64,000 bases of DNA from the NCBI GenBank assembly GCA_030704615.1, contig CM060732.1, positions 1,922,001 to 1,986,000 on the forward strand. Direction: 5' to 3'. The notes below the pieces were generated by a model. It was not told the origin of the DNA. It ran no database searches and saw only the letters and a list, made by a program, of their open reading frames with translations. Origin of the DNA: Takakia lepidozioides. Taxonomy: Eukaryota > Streptophyta > Takakiopsida > Takakiales > Takakiaceae. The position numbers and the translations under genes were made by a program. This document shows, in pieces, positions 44,594-55,824 of the stretch (position 1 is the first letter of the stretch; every line of letters begins with the position of its first letter).

Positions 44594-46893
44594 AGAGCTA
44601 AGAAAATTTAGCTCTTGTATCACAAGGTTTGCAAGGGGTTGCAAGGAAATGCGCTCAGGTGTTGTATGCACCAAGGAGTTGGAGCGCTTGAGAAGGAAGC
44701 TCTTGAGTCACAAGATTTTGCAATGATTGCAAGGAGGAAGTCTTGTGTGTGTGGAAGCAAGGATTCTAGGGTTTGAGAATCATTTGTATGCATTATGGAG
44801 TCAATGGTGTGTGCCATGGCTTGTGGAGAGCGATTAAATGATTGTTTGTGTTTATTTCATTAGCAATATAGGGTTAATCAAGTTCAAAGTGTGGATGTTG
44901 TGGAAGAGAAGCCAAGGAGCTACATAGGCTTGGGCTTGAAGACAACAAAGGCAAGCACTGGGAGAGCACTAAGAAACTCAAGAGGTCTTGAAAGGGAGCA
45001 TGTGAAGAAATCTTCCAATCATGGTGGTGTGGAGCCAAGCTTAGGGCATTGGAAGGGCTTGGAGAACATATGGTGGGAGATCCTTGAAGGGAGATCATCA
45101 TTCAATGTATGCATGGCTTCACCCTAACTATGTAATGTGACAAGAAGGGGAGACAATACTTGGCTATTCATGCTCTTGGTAGTGTGAGCTTTGTGGTGGA
45201 TAGTTGACCAAGCAAGTGGTGCATATGTGGAGCATGCTCTCTTGAGTTTATAAGTTCAAGTTTGAGAAGGGGAGCTCTTGAACTAGCAAGAGGTGAAGGC
45301 CTTGATCCATTTGTGTGTAAAGTGGAGAGGTGTTGATTCATGTTACAATGAAGGAGAGCAATACATAGGCCAAGTGGGTCATGGAATATGCATTCAAATG
45401 ACCAAGGGGAGCACATGGATGATGGATTGGTGCAAGACCCCAAGGAGGCATATGGCGCGAGAGTGGGATCCAAGGCGGATTGCTTGGGAGCATTATTGTA
45501 AGTGACAAGCATTGCTCCTACACATTGAGATAATTTGTGTTGATTTGGAGCAATTGTCAAGTGATGAGGAGACAAATGCATGATTGCTTGGCAATGGAGA
45601 TATGGTAGTTTGCAATCAAATCCCAAGGACTAGAAGGGGGATTGATTTGGTGGCTAATGACGTGCAAGTTGAGTTGGACCACTCTTGGTTGTACATTGGG
45701 GTAGAAGAGAGCAAGAAGATGTCTCTTATCACCACCTAGAGACCATATTTTTACTTGAGTAGAAGCATAGAAGTCAAGGACTTGCATTCTAACTCTTCAT
45801 TACAAACCCTAGTAGTGTATGCTCAGACTATATCTATATTAGTATACCAAACATGAGCTTATCCCTTTTACTATACCTCTGTTGAGGTGTCATCATATGT
45901 GAACCCTAATCAGGTCAAACTATACCTAGTATACCAAATAATAGCTTGTCCCTTTTACTATACCTCTGTTGAGGTATCACCATATGTGAACCCTAATCAG
46001 CTCAGACTATAGCTCTGTTGGTATACCAAACAGAACCCTCATTCTTAGACTATACCTCTGTAAAGGTATCATCAACTTAAGGGACCTTAGTAACCTCAGA
46101 CTATACCTTTGTTAAGGTATCAACATTGAAATGACTTAGTGAAATTTAAGGGCCTTTGGAGGATTGTTTGGAAGATATTTGAGGGCCATTGGAGGAGTGT
46201 TTGGAGGATCTTTGGGGTCCTTGGAGGATTATTGGAGGACACTTTAAGGAACTTTGGTGGACAATGTTGAAGAGCTCTTGAAGGATTGATTGAGGGATAT
46301 TTGAAGAATACTTGTCACGGCCATCCAAGCGAGTGGGTAGAGACAGGAGGGAGAGTGGTGGGATGAGAGCATTCTAGGATTAGGAATTGCTTTAGTCTCT
46401 CCTCCCCGTAGTCTTTCACCCTCTCTGTAGGCCAAAACCTTTCCGTAGGTGGAGGCAAGAGTCAGTCCAGGTTTGGGCTGGGGCGTCTTGTAGGAGCGAC
46501 ACTGTGGAGTGTTTTTGGTGTGGGGGAGTTACTGTTTTGATTTTCTTGTGTTTGGATCCCCTTCACACCTGCATGCTTGATTGTGCGCCATGTTAGCTTT
46601 GTGTGGGCGCTTGTTTTCATAGGAGGTTGGTCCGGATTTGATCACCGGCCAATCCTAGAGTACGCTGTCGGTGGTGAGGCTGGAATGATGACCAGCAAGA
46701 CCACCAGTGTTTTTTCTATGGTGAGGCTGGGTTGATGACCAGCAGACCATATGACTGCTTGCGGTGGATGCAGGTACAGGTGCAGGTTTATGTTACGAAT
46801 AAGCCGCAACAGGTTCTCTACCCGGTTACCATGTGGAAAGGGGGATTAGAGACAGGTTGATAGCCGGTTGGGTTGTGAGTTTTCATCACAAAG
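44594..46893 (+). other. Region between element P copies, no gene seen
   Basis: Open frames are short and not recognised. From 45830 to 46130 there are degenerate repeats of ACTATACCTCTGTTGAGGTATCA spaced about 55-90 bp, each with a small dyad, and from 46140 to 46310 purine-rich TTTGGAGGATT-like repeats. The last part before 46894 may be the untranslated leader of copy 2. Its 5' LTR was not found. Confidence 0.4.
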
Positions 46894-47900
46894 GTGCTAC
46901 CAGTTGCTGAGGGGAGTGCCGGTACGAGCACCAGCATACTAGTGGGTATACAAGACGAGGTGTGCAGTTCAGGCCACCTTCACCTTCAGTGTGTTCTGAG
47001 GAAAGGTTCAGACTCGGAGTCAGGAGGAATATTCTCGCCGAGGGTGCAAGCCATTTCCATGCCATTGTTGTGGGACACGATGGAGGAGATGTATGGAGCT
47101 ACTAAAGAGCCACGTAGGTACTCTAGAGCTGTGGGCACCATCGAGCTTGATGACTTCATACAAAAGTTTGATAGCTGATGTGATTTGCAGCAGATGCGCA
47201 ATCCACAACTGTTTACATCCTTTATGGCGTGGAAGGGGCTATTCCAACACCTTGAGGGGCCGCCCATGGATGATTACCATGAGTTTAGGCGGGGACAAGA
47301 TGTACAGATTGAGGAGTGGCGACAATATTGGTCACCTAATTACGTCTCTATCACTAGAGGCACAGTGACAAGACCACAACAGCAGCTACATCAGCAGCTT
47401 CTGCAAGTAGCAGTGGAACAAGTGGATCAAGAGCTGGGACATCCACTCCAGCTCCTGCCGCAGCACCAACACCTATACTGCCTGCCTTCAACCCGATTGT
47501 GGAGTTCTTCCAAGAGTTGAGAAGGAACTACCGAGGGTGAGGACATAGAAGTTGCGAAGCTTGCAAGAGTTCCAGCGCAAGCCCACTGAGAGTTTGAGGG
47601 AGGCTTACACTCGCATGAGGCGCTTGATAAATATAACCCAAGGGGTTACGGAAGCTCAAGCAGTCCAATTCTGGTATGGGATATTGGACAAGGAGCTAAG
47701 GAAAAGGGTACGGGATGCAACTCTCCTACAAGTGGCCTGGTAATCCACCCTAGCAAATATGTTTTTGTTAGCAGAGCGGATAGAGCTCAATATGGTGGAG
47801 GAGAGAGTGGTTATGGTGGGGTTTGGCAAGGAGACACAATGAAGTGGGGCTCCTAGCCAACAACAACCAACTCCTCAACATGCTCAAGGCAACAAGAGGG
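46894..47900 (+). pseudogene. Element P Gag region
   Basis: Several frames. Recognisable Gag-like pieces include LFTSFMAWKGLFQHLEG (about 47200-47250) and ESLREAYTRMRRLINITQ with AVQFWYGILDKELRKRVRDA (47590-47725), typical of the helical gag domain of gypsy elements. Stops at about 47176, 47518 and 47741 and frame changes break it. It leads into the zinc knuckle ORF. Confidence 0.6.
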
Positions 47901-48031
47901 CTCAGACAAAGCCCAGGGAAGGCCAGAGGGGATCTCAGATACAAAGGTCTCTTCCTTCATTCTCAGGCCAGCAATAGACGAGTGTGTCACGTTGGGATTG
48001 TGGAGGTCCACGTGTAAAGAAGAATTGACCA

Positions 48032-49636
48032 ATGAGGGACAAAGGGTCGGCACAGCCACAGCCTATACAATTACAATGTGGGCATTGTGGCAAGTATGGG
48101 CATGAGGAGGCCCATTGTTATGACTTGCATCCTGAGCTACGGCCAGGCCAGTTCCAAGGGAACAATGGTGGCCGAGGACGAGGTAATGTAGTCCAGACAG
48201 GTAGAGGAGGCAGAGGTCGTGGTGGAGGTTGTAACCAAAACCAAGGAGCACATGGTCAAGGTCAAGGTCATGACCAAGGCATGGTGGATAGGCTTGCCCA
48301 GCTAGAGCAACATCTTGTTGCCATGGCCACTACTCATGTTGCGCCAGCTCCAAGACTTGAGGTTCAAGCCCCACCTGCACAACCTCATATGCCTAGGGAA
48401 GATCAGATTGGTATGGGCTTCATGTGTGGAGCCACACTTGCAGGGCCATTGCATGTGGACTCTACAGCTATTGTCACTCGAGCAGCAACTCGTGCTCCTG
48501 AGCCAAGGGGAGCGGATGTTTCACAAAGAGGGGAAGCAAACAAGGCTTCCCCAGTCTTTCACATTGGTCAAGACAGTGCCAACCATACCATCGATGGTGT
48601 CGGCTCGTCCAAGTGTGTCAGAGATAGAGCCACGAGTGTTATTGGGCAGAGTTGGTGTGGCTCGGGAAATGCCAGTGGGTTGTGCTGCAAAGCAAGGTGC
48701 AGCCAGTACATTGTTGGGGGTGGCTACGGTGGTTTGCCAAGCTCCATTGTTTTCTGCAATGACCATTGTAATGCCGGGGATTCGGCCAGCTGCTGTGTTC
48801 AGACTAGTGAGAGTGATGATGCATCAGCACTATCTGCGGGGATAGCAGATAAGGTACAGTCTATGGATGCCCTGGATTCGAGGGTGAAGTCAGCCACAGC
48901 TGCGCCATGGCAAGTGACAGCTGCACGGTTGCAAGAGTTGCCAGCTCGGCCAGCCATTGAGCGCAACATGGTGACTCTTGGAGTAGTCTTGGTGGACAAT
49001 CAGGATGGAGTGTTTCAGTTGAGTGGCCCAGCCATGAGGAGGTATAGGCCATTGGGAGTCTTGTTGGATTCGGGAGCACAGCCAATGATGTTGGGGAGAG
49101 TAGCAGTTGCAGGCTTGGGCCTTACAGAGGCGGATTTGGAGCCTTGCCCTTTCCAAATTCAAATATCTTTGGGTGGTTCAGAGAAGGCGCAAGGGATCAC
49201 ACGCCATGAGCTCTTCATTCGATTGCAGTCGGATCATCCTACGGATAGCTCAGTCATGAGAGCCAAAGCCATTGTTACGGACGCGATGTCATACAATGTG
49301 TTTGTTGGTGGGGCGGTGTTGTACCCCATGGGGTTTACTCTGGACTTTTGGAAGGAAACTACGTCATATAGGCTAGAGTGGCAGTCAAGGGATGGCCAAC
49401 GTGCACTGCTCCTAGTGCGATTTATTGGGAATGTAGCGGTGGATCATATGAACATGATGCCCACATTGGTTGCATTCTCAGGGGTGGTGGCTTGGGGCGG
49501 TGAGCTCTTGGAGGGCAATAACCATGCAAAGGATAGCCCACCACCTGATGAGGAGAGGCAATTGGCATACAAGGCTGAGTTGCTCCCTCATGTGCCTGTG
49601 CATAGCTCACTGTGGCGTACAGTTGGGGATTTGTAG
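48032..49636 (+). CDS. Element P nucleocapsid knuckle and protease
   Basis: An open frame of 534 codons. A CCHC knuckle, CGHCGKYGHEEAHC (about 48077-48120), is followed by a Gly/Arg/Gln-rich RNA-binding-like stretch, a low-complexity middle whose 48530-48880 part looks frame-shifted, and an aspartic protease with VLLDSGAQPMMLG (49058-49095) and later MSYNVFVGGAVLYPMGFTLDFW. The protease would cut the polyprotein. The first ATG is probably internal, since Gag lies upstream. The frame stops at TAG 49634-49636 just before the methyltransferase. Confidence 0.75.
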   Translation: MRDKGSAQPQPIQLQCGHCGKYGHEEAHCYDLHPELRPGQFQGNNGGRGRGNVVQTGRGGRGRGGGCNQNQGAHGQGQGHDQGMVDRLAQLEQHLVAMATTHVAPAPRLEVQAPPAQPHMPREDQIGMGFMCGATLAGPLHVDSTAIVTRAATRAPEPRGADVSQRGEANKASPVFHIGQDSANHTIDGVGSSKCVRDRATSVIGQSWCGSGNASGLCCKARCSQYIVGGGYGGLPSSIVFCNDHCNAGDSASCCVQTSESDDASALSAGIADKVQSMDALDSRVKSATAAPWQVTAARLQELPARPAIERNMVTLGVVLVDNQDGVFQLSGPAMRRYRPLGVLLDSGAQPMMLGRVAVAGLGLTEADLEPCPFQIQISLGGSEKAQGITRHELFIRLQSDHPTDSSVMRAKAIVTDAMSYNVFVGGAVLYPMGFTLDFWKETTSYRLEWQSRDGQRALLLVRFIGNVAVDHMNMMPTLVAFSGVVAWGGELLEGNNHAKDSPPPDEERQLAYKAELLPHVPVHSSLWRTVGDL

Positions 49637-49769
49637 CAAGTAGCAAGCCAGTGTGTGCAACAAGCATGGCAGGAGACATTTCCATCTGTGGGCGAGGGTA
49701 GTTTAGTGACATCACCTGGACCACCTCAGCTAGCTCCTTTGGACACAGTGCCTATTACCTGGCAACCAC

Positions 49770-50690
49770 CTGACTCAGGGATTTGTTTGCTGGACCCATT
49801 TGGAGGCATGAGCACTGGGCTTACAGGAGTGTTGCAGGCAGTGATTAGAGTACGAAAGTACTTGTATGTGGAGAAGGATGAGATAGCTCGGCGTATTTCA
49901 ATGCGCCACATTGCCTTGCTCACACACCAGTATCCTGAGTTCAAGGGTGCCAAAAGGCCTTGCTAGCAGATATTACCATGCTGCCATTGACTTGGTGATA
50001 GCCGGATGGCCTTGCCAATGACACTCTTCCGCAGGTCATGGGAATGGCTTGAATGATGCAAAATCGCATTTATTTTGGGAGATGTTGCGAGTATTGCGTG
50101 ACTTGCAGATGAGGCAAGTGCAACCTCCAGCTTACATCTTGGAGAATGTTCCTCTTATGGGGGATTCTCGGTCCAGGGTTATGGCCAGTGTGCATTAAGT
50201 GCGGTCTTGGATTGGATCGGCGGTGCTATTGGATGCAGCTGCAGTGGGGTCACAGGCACATAGGCCTAGGTTATGGTGGACCAATCTTGCACTACCAAAG
50301 TTGCTCAAGAGAGCCTATGATTCCATTCAACGGCCACCCAACCTCCCGGTCGAGGGCATTTTGGACCAAGGGAGGCAACCATAGCGACATGATGACCGTC
50401 CACCTTTAGGCGGTGGTCAATCGAGTGGGGAAGCCATGTGCGGCCTTGCCTACACTCATGAGCTTTCCCTTGTCTCATGCTTTTTGAGACAATGGTCCAG
50501 GGTTGATTTGGGACAATGTGCTACAACAGTTGGTGGAGCCCAATGTAGATGAGCGAGGGGTTTGCCACGGGTAGTACAGTTGTGCCAACTTTGTCAGAGG
50601 CATCATGCCGACAAATGTTGGGTCAAGCAATGGATCTAAATTGCTTGACATGGGTCATTGGTTTGTGCATGGATAAGCACGGAGGTTGCA
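49770..50690 (+). pseudogene. C5-cytosine DNA methyltransferase domain in element P
   Basis: Motifs of the C5-MTase family occur in the correct order: I, GICLLDPFGGMSTGL (49778-49822); IV, DLVIAGWPCQ with catalytic Cys at 50013-50015, then HSSAGHGNGLND; VI, AYILENV (Glu-Asn-Val 50142-50150); VIII, HRPRLWWTN (50259-50285) followed by EGILDQGR; IX-like, TLMSFPLSHAF; X, GFATGST ... RQMLGQAMDLN (50558-50643). It would transfer methyl from S-adenosylmethionine to cytosine C5. PCQ rather than PCN separates it from canonical DNMT3 and DRM enzymes; a bacterial/viral-like or DNMT1-like origin is open. The target-recognition part is short. Breaks: a frame change at about 49945-49965, TGA right after PCQ (50019), TAA at 50196, TAG at 50382, then two frame changes. 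Methyltransferase-bearing gypsy elements are known from charophyte algae. Confidence 0.85.
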
Positions 50691-51041
50691 GACAGTGGTG
50701 GCTACTTCTGCACTCCCATTGGTTATTGCATCCTCTCTATCAACCGGGACGGTTGAGGCAGTAAGTGGGGGCGAGCACGTGATCATGGGGTGCAAACACC
50801 CATGGCAGATGTGGGATGAGATGCGGAAAGAGAGAGTCATTGGATCTCTCAAGCAGCAGTATGAGGAGTGGGGAGAGCCATATACTGAGGATCAATTGGA
50901 GGCTAGCCAAGGTTTTTGAAGAAGTTGAGGATGTTTATTCCCCAGAGGATGTTCTCAAGGAGGCTATGGCGAGTGGAGGCTACGCCACAACCAGGGTGGG
51001 CGGACAAGGCCCAAGAGGTTGCTATCTAGCAACCAAATGAT

Positions 51042-52560
51042 ATGTTTCCTACCTCCAAGCCTGGTGTACCCAAGGTTGCAGTCACTGAGGACAATTGGGA
51101 ACCAAATGTTGGACCTACAGTTACCAGAGGAGAGAGACGGAGGATCCATCGATATCTAAGGGCTTATAGAAATTGCTTTGTCTTCAGTTTGAAGGATTTG
51201 GGGTTTGAAGTGCCAAGAGATTCGTATTGATTTGGCAAGTGACACGTCAATTTTTCAAAGGCCCTACAGGTATAGTGACATGGAGAGGTCTTTGATCCAG
51301 TCACGGACTATGGAATTGTTTGAAGCTGGATTGGTGGAGTTGTCAGGCGGGGAGTATGCCTCGGCAACGGTGATGCCAGCTTAGAAGGATATCTATGGCA
51401 ATTGGACAGAAATGAGGATGTGTGGGGACTACCGTCATGTGAACCGTTTGATGCCATTGGGCATGCCAAGGTGTTTAGCACATGGGACTTGCGATCCGGT
51501 TACCACCAGTTGCCAATCAAAGAGGCTGACAAGCAAAAGACGACATTCTGGGGGATTGACCAACATGGGAAGGATTGCTTATACTAATGGCGGTTCCTAC
51601 TGTTTGGGTTGAAAAATGCTCCTGCAGAATTTCAGAGGGTCCTGGATAGGATTCTTGCGGGGCTAGACTTCGCCCAGTGCTACATTGATGATATCATCAT
51701 CTTTAGTGCTACGGTTGAGGAGCATGAGAGACATCTTCAGGTGGTGTTTGAGCGCTTGAGAGCGCATGGGTTGAAATTGCACCCTGGGAAGTGCAAGTTC
51801 TTCCACAGCCAGATTGAGTATCTGGGCCACATGATATACCCTGGAGGATTGGGTGTTCAAAAGACGAAGGTGGAGGCCATTGTATGCATTCCACACCCCA
51901 TAGATGTTAGCAGAGTTCGTGCTTTCATGGGATTGACAAACTACTATCGAGGGTTTGTCAAAGGATTTAGCAGCATTGCAAATGTTCTTATCAAGCTGAC
52001 CAAAGTGGGTCAGGAGTGGCAGTGGGAGGAGGAGCAGGAAGAAGCCTTTGAGGAACTCAAGGCTCGATTGACTTCTGCACCTATTTTGAGGCGGCCTATT
52101 CGGGGGTAGCATTCTAGCTACATACGGATTAGAGTATGCTGGGGATTGGAGCAGTGCTCACACCTGCGGTGGATGATGAGGAAAGAGAGTTCGTAGTAGC
52201 ATATGCTAGCCGCTTGAACAATGATGCTGATGCAAAGTATAGCTCATATGAATGAGAGTGTTTAATTGCAGTTGGGGAGTGGCACATTTCAGATACTACC
52301 TCTATGACAATCTCTTCACCCTCATCATGGATCACCAACCATAGAAGTGGTTGATGGAGTCAGACAAGCTTACAGCGAATCTTGCATGGTGGGCACTTAT
52401 GCTTCAAGATTACGACTTTCAGGTGGTGCATTGAGCCGGTATAGTCAATCAATATGCGGATGGATTGAGCCGTAATCCATGTATGCATGATGATACTGGA
52501 GCTTGGTGGCATGGTGAGACGGATGAGGAGATGGTGCCAGGATGACATGCATCTGTTTTT
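51042..52560 (+). pseudogene. Element P reverse transcriptase and RNase H
   Basis: RT landmarks: IFQRPYRYSDMER, then MRMCGDYRHVN, WDLRSGYHQLPIKEAD, LLFGLKNAPAEFQRVLD, and the catalytic CYIDDIIIFS (Asp-Asp at 51687-51692), LHPGKCKF and FMGLTNYYRGFV. RNase H pieces follow: GIGAVLTPAVDDEEREFVVAYASR and FTLIMDHQP. Frames change near 51220, 51400 and 51590, and stops are scattered (for example 51381, 52107, 52250). RT order and motifs are those of Ty3/gypsy. Confidence 0.85.
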
Positions 52561-52639
52561 TTGTGCATTCTAGCAATGGGAGCTCAAGCTGGTCCATCCC
52601 ATAGGATTGGTCATGTAGATGGTGTGCATGACGATCCGG

Positions 52640-54097
52640 AGATCAATGAGGAGCTTGGTGGTACTAAGGATGTGCATGAAGACGCAACAGTGTTGGCCTA
52701 CCTTCGTACTAGAGAGACAGTAGTCAGCGTGACTGCTAAGGAGAGAGATCGGATCTTACAACGGGCCAAGAGGTAATTCAAGTGGGAGGGGACTCACCTG
52801 CTTTGGGTATGGGAGGATGGACGAGTGAGGATTGTGCCTCATCCAACACAACGAGCGCGATTGGTACGCCATGCCCATGAGGAGTTGGGACATTTTGGGG
52901 TGCGGCGCACTCATATTGCTGCAAGGGCAGTATTGGTGGCGGGACATGCACACGGATGTGCAACAGTTAGTGGCTAGGTGCATGGTCTGTGATAGGGTGT
53001 GTGCTTCCTTTAATGCACCTATTCCACAATTGCATCCTTTATCCATTATAATATTAGGATATTGGTGGAGTCTTGACTTCGCGGGACCATTGTCACTGAC
53101 GATGCGCCACAACAAGTATGTGCTGGTGATGGTGTAACACTTCTCCAAATGGATTGAGCTGGTGCCATTGCCTGACAAGGCAAGTGAGGGGGCAGCGTAT
53201 GCATTCTTAGATCGAGTGCTTAACCAATTTGGTGCTCCAGCCGAGGTACTCACGGACCAGGGGAGAGAGTTCTTGGGGGAGTTTCAGGCTTTGTGTAAGC
53301 AAGCCTCGATCACCGCACTACTTCTCGGGATCATCCCGAGGTTGATGGCTTGGCGGAGAGAGTTGTTCAAATAGTCAAGAGGGGTTTGCGCAAGTACATT
53401 TTGTAGAAGGGACACATGGGAGATTGGGATCTTTGGTTGCCTGGGTTGGCTATGGGCTATAGGTTCAGCAAACAAGCATCAGTTGCGTCCTTCTCACCTT
53501 ACTTTCTTCTCTTCGGCCGAGAGCCTGATTTGCCTGCAGGCTGCCGGAATCCTCAACCTTGATGATTCGGATGTGTGGACACAAGCATGTGATCAGCGGG
53601 CAAAATTGTTCAAGAGAGTCATGCCTATGGCTTTTGAGAACCTTGCTATTATCCAACACCGAGACACATTGAGGTATGTCACTATACGTGGAGGAGGATA
53701 TCGACCGGTTGTTCGGAGATTCAACCCTGGGGACTATCTGTATCTGCAGCAGACAACACCTACAACCTTGGATGTCACATCAGGACGTGTGATTCTAAGA
53801 GTCAGGGAGGTGTTGCTTTTAAGAGTGTTGATTCTGGAGGGTCGAGATGACATGGTATGGAAGGACCACGTGCACAATTGTGCGCCATGTCACCTTCCAA
53901 ATGTGGATGGGAGGATAGACCCCAACCTTGTAGTGGTACTTGCAGGGTTGCGTTGCATGTTATGTGGGCATGCTGGTGGTGCTGCAACCATGTTGGTGTG
54001 TGACAAATGCTCAAGGGGGTGGCACATGGGATGTTTAACACCATCATTTGAGGAGGTTCCTAGCGGAGAATGGTTGTGTCCACGATGCCTTGGATAG
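52640..54097 (+). pseudogene. Element P integrase with C-terminal PHD finger
   Basis: HHCC region (RLVRHAHEELGHFGVRR ... CMVCDRV, 52858-53000), catalytic core with DFAGPL, LTDQGREFLGEF (53250-53285) and HPEVDGLAERVV, then GDYLYLQQT. From 53483 one open frame of 204 codons carries the integrase C-terminus straight into a PHD finger at 53954-54088 (CMLCGHAGGAATMLVCDKC, GWHMGC, WLCPRC), ending in TAG. The continuous frame shows that the PHD finger is part of the polyprotein, not a neighbour. Earlier parts contain several stops and frame changes. Confidence 0.85.
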
Positions 54098-54332
54098 AGG
54101 TAATGGGCATAACAATGGAGAGGTTGACAAGTGATCCAAGGTCTAGCTGGTGTGAGCTCAACGCCATGGATACTGGATGGCAAGCAGGCGACTAACGATG
54201 GGGCTCTCTTTGCACCCGGCCTCTTGATCCATAGACTTTAGAAAATTGGGACATGTGCAATTGAAGACCCAACGATGATCTCATTGGGATGGATACTTGT
54301 CAGCTATCCGGTGTTAGAGGGACCTAATCACC

Positions 54333-54345
54333 AGCTAGGGGGCGA
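54333..54345 (+). promoter_or_regulatory. Polypurine tract of element P copy 2
   Basis: AGCTAGGGGGCGA directly before the LTR start TGTGGCATAG; copy 1 has AGCTAGAGGGGCGA at the same place. Confidence 0.6.
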
Positions 54346-54346
54346 T

Positions 54347-54920
54347 TGTGGCATAGCTTTCTAGGATTGTGTGCTTAGAATGTGTGGTGGACAACGATGT
54401 ATGTTGTGGCACGATGCTTAGGTGCACGACAGCTGTCATGGTTTTAGTCATGGTTAACTAGAATTACCTACTTCTAGTTAATTATGACATTTTGGATATT
54501 TATATTTGTATTTGGTGTGTTGGGACTTCATTTGGTCTCATATGTCAAGTGAGGTGTCAAGCCTCACTTGGGACATGGGGATGGGTTTTCCCCTTGTGAG
54601 TGTTGAGGAAGGCTCATGTTCTTGAGTTGAGCCTCCATGAGCCTCTCTCACCTCCACAGCTCTAGGTATTGAAAGGGAGTGTGTTGATGGCTTTGTAGGA
54701 TGGATTCTTTTAGCAAAGGTGCCCTTGGCTTGACTTAGTTCACTTGGAAGGACTAGGGCTTGTTCTTAGTGTGATTGCTTCATGCTTTGAGAGCTTTCAT
54801 TGTCTTCCACTTCTCTCATTTCTCATCTCTTATATTGTGGCATAGCTTTCTAGGATTGTGTACTTAGAATGTGTGGTAGACAACAATGTATGTTGTGGCA
54901 CGATGCTTAGGTGCACGACA
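54347..54920 (+). repeat. LTR of element P copy 2
   Basis: TG...CA, about 574 bp. The first ~87 bp (TGTGGCATAGC ... GCACGACA) recur at the end (54836-54920) around a 400-bp middle, the same A-B-A plan as in copy 1. No gene. Confidence 0.5.
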
Positions 54921-54928
54921 CGTCTTTT

Positions 54929-55400
54929 CACTACTGCAAAGGGGGGGGGTTGCGACGCCCCGCCGTTGGCGGGCCCGGGCGGGAACGCGTCGCGCCGCCT
55001 CTTATGACATTGCATCATCGTAGTCGTCGAGGTTTGCGACGTCAGGGCGTCGCAGCCCCAGCGCATAGCTGCGGCAACCCCAGTGTCGGGTGTCCCCAGC
55101 GACGTCCCGCCGTCGCAAGATGCGACGCCGGAGGGTCGCAATGTTTTTTTTTTTTGTTTTTTGTTTTTGGGTGCATTGCGATCCCCTGGTGTTGCAAAAG
55201 CGTCGCTGGGGGCTGCCCGCACTGGGGCGCCCGACGCTGGGGGGTCACAACCAGCGTTGTGCGGGTTCTGCCTTTTTAAAGAACCCGCCGGGTCCGGGTT
55301 CGGGTTTTTTTTTGGAGCCAAGTCCAGGTCCGGGTTTGTCAACACGGACTCGGGTTAGGGAAATATTAGCGGGTTCACGGGTTCGGATCCGAGTCCTAAT
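54929..55400. other. GC-rich transposon-like terminus
   Basis: Begins CACTACTGCAAAGGGGGG, followed by repeated direct and inverted GCGACGC/GCGTCGC motifs to 55150. This looks like a CACTA-type end with subterminal repeats, but no partner end was found. At 55270-55395 lie GGGTCCGGGTTCGGG-type repeats like those in hAT MITEs. No gene. Confidence 0.3.
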
Positions 55401-55658
55401 TAATTGATTAAATAAATTAGAAAAATAAGATTAATTAGGGATAAAATTATTTTTGTCTGGAAAAAACTTTAAATCCTAATAATGAATTTTATTTTAAGAG
55501 ACATTCCTTCAAATAATACCATGAATATGTATTGCTCATTTAACACAAGAATTAAAATATAAGTTTGAGTTCTATTTTCCTATTTTTCAATATCAATTCT
55601 TTAAACATGTTAAGAATAGTAATATGCCTCAAGGATAGATCACTATAGCATGGATGTG
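55401..55658. other. AT-rich intergenic stretch
   Basis: No gene or repeat recognised. Confidence 0.4.
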
Positions 55659-55666
55659 TGGGATCT

Positions 55667-55816
55667 GGCCTAATAATAATATAAGATGCCTCCTTTGGGA
55701 GGTGTAAATTATGGTCCCATAGGGCACAACTTTGTGACATCACGCCGTGGATTGAACCCACAACCGCTTTTGAGGTGTACCACTGGGCTACAACGTGGTG
55801 GGGCTGGTTGCTGCAC
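55667..55816 (-). mobile_element. tRNA-derived SINE
   Basis: On the minus strand an A-box-like TAGCCCAGTGGTACACC (near 55790) and a B box GGTTCAATCC (55749-55758) mark an internal RNA polymerase III promoter. The 3' part has CTCCCAAAGGAGGCAT and ends in an AT-rich tail. It is flanked by the 8-bp direct repeat TGGGATCT (55659-55666 and 55817-55824). The same family occurs at 58487-58660. It depends on an unrelated LINE for movement. Confidence 0.75.
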
Positions 55817-55824
55817 TGGGATCT

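Larger units (their letters stand above)
46894..54920 (+). mobile_element. Gypsy element P, copy 2, with methyltransferase
   Basis: Order: gag (46894-48130), protease (to 49636), C5-cytosine methyltransferase (about 49770-50690), RT (about 51050-52110), RNase H (52110-52560), integrase (52760-53830), PHD finger (53954-54088), polypurine tract 54333-54345, LTR 54347-54920. Most genes carry stops and frame changes, so the copy is dead, but every domain is recognisable. It is unrelated in detail to elements A and C. Confidence 0.85.
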
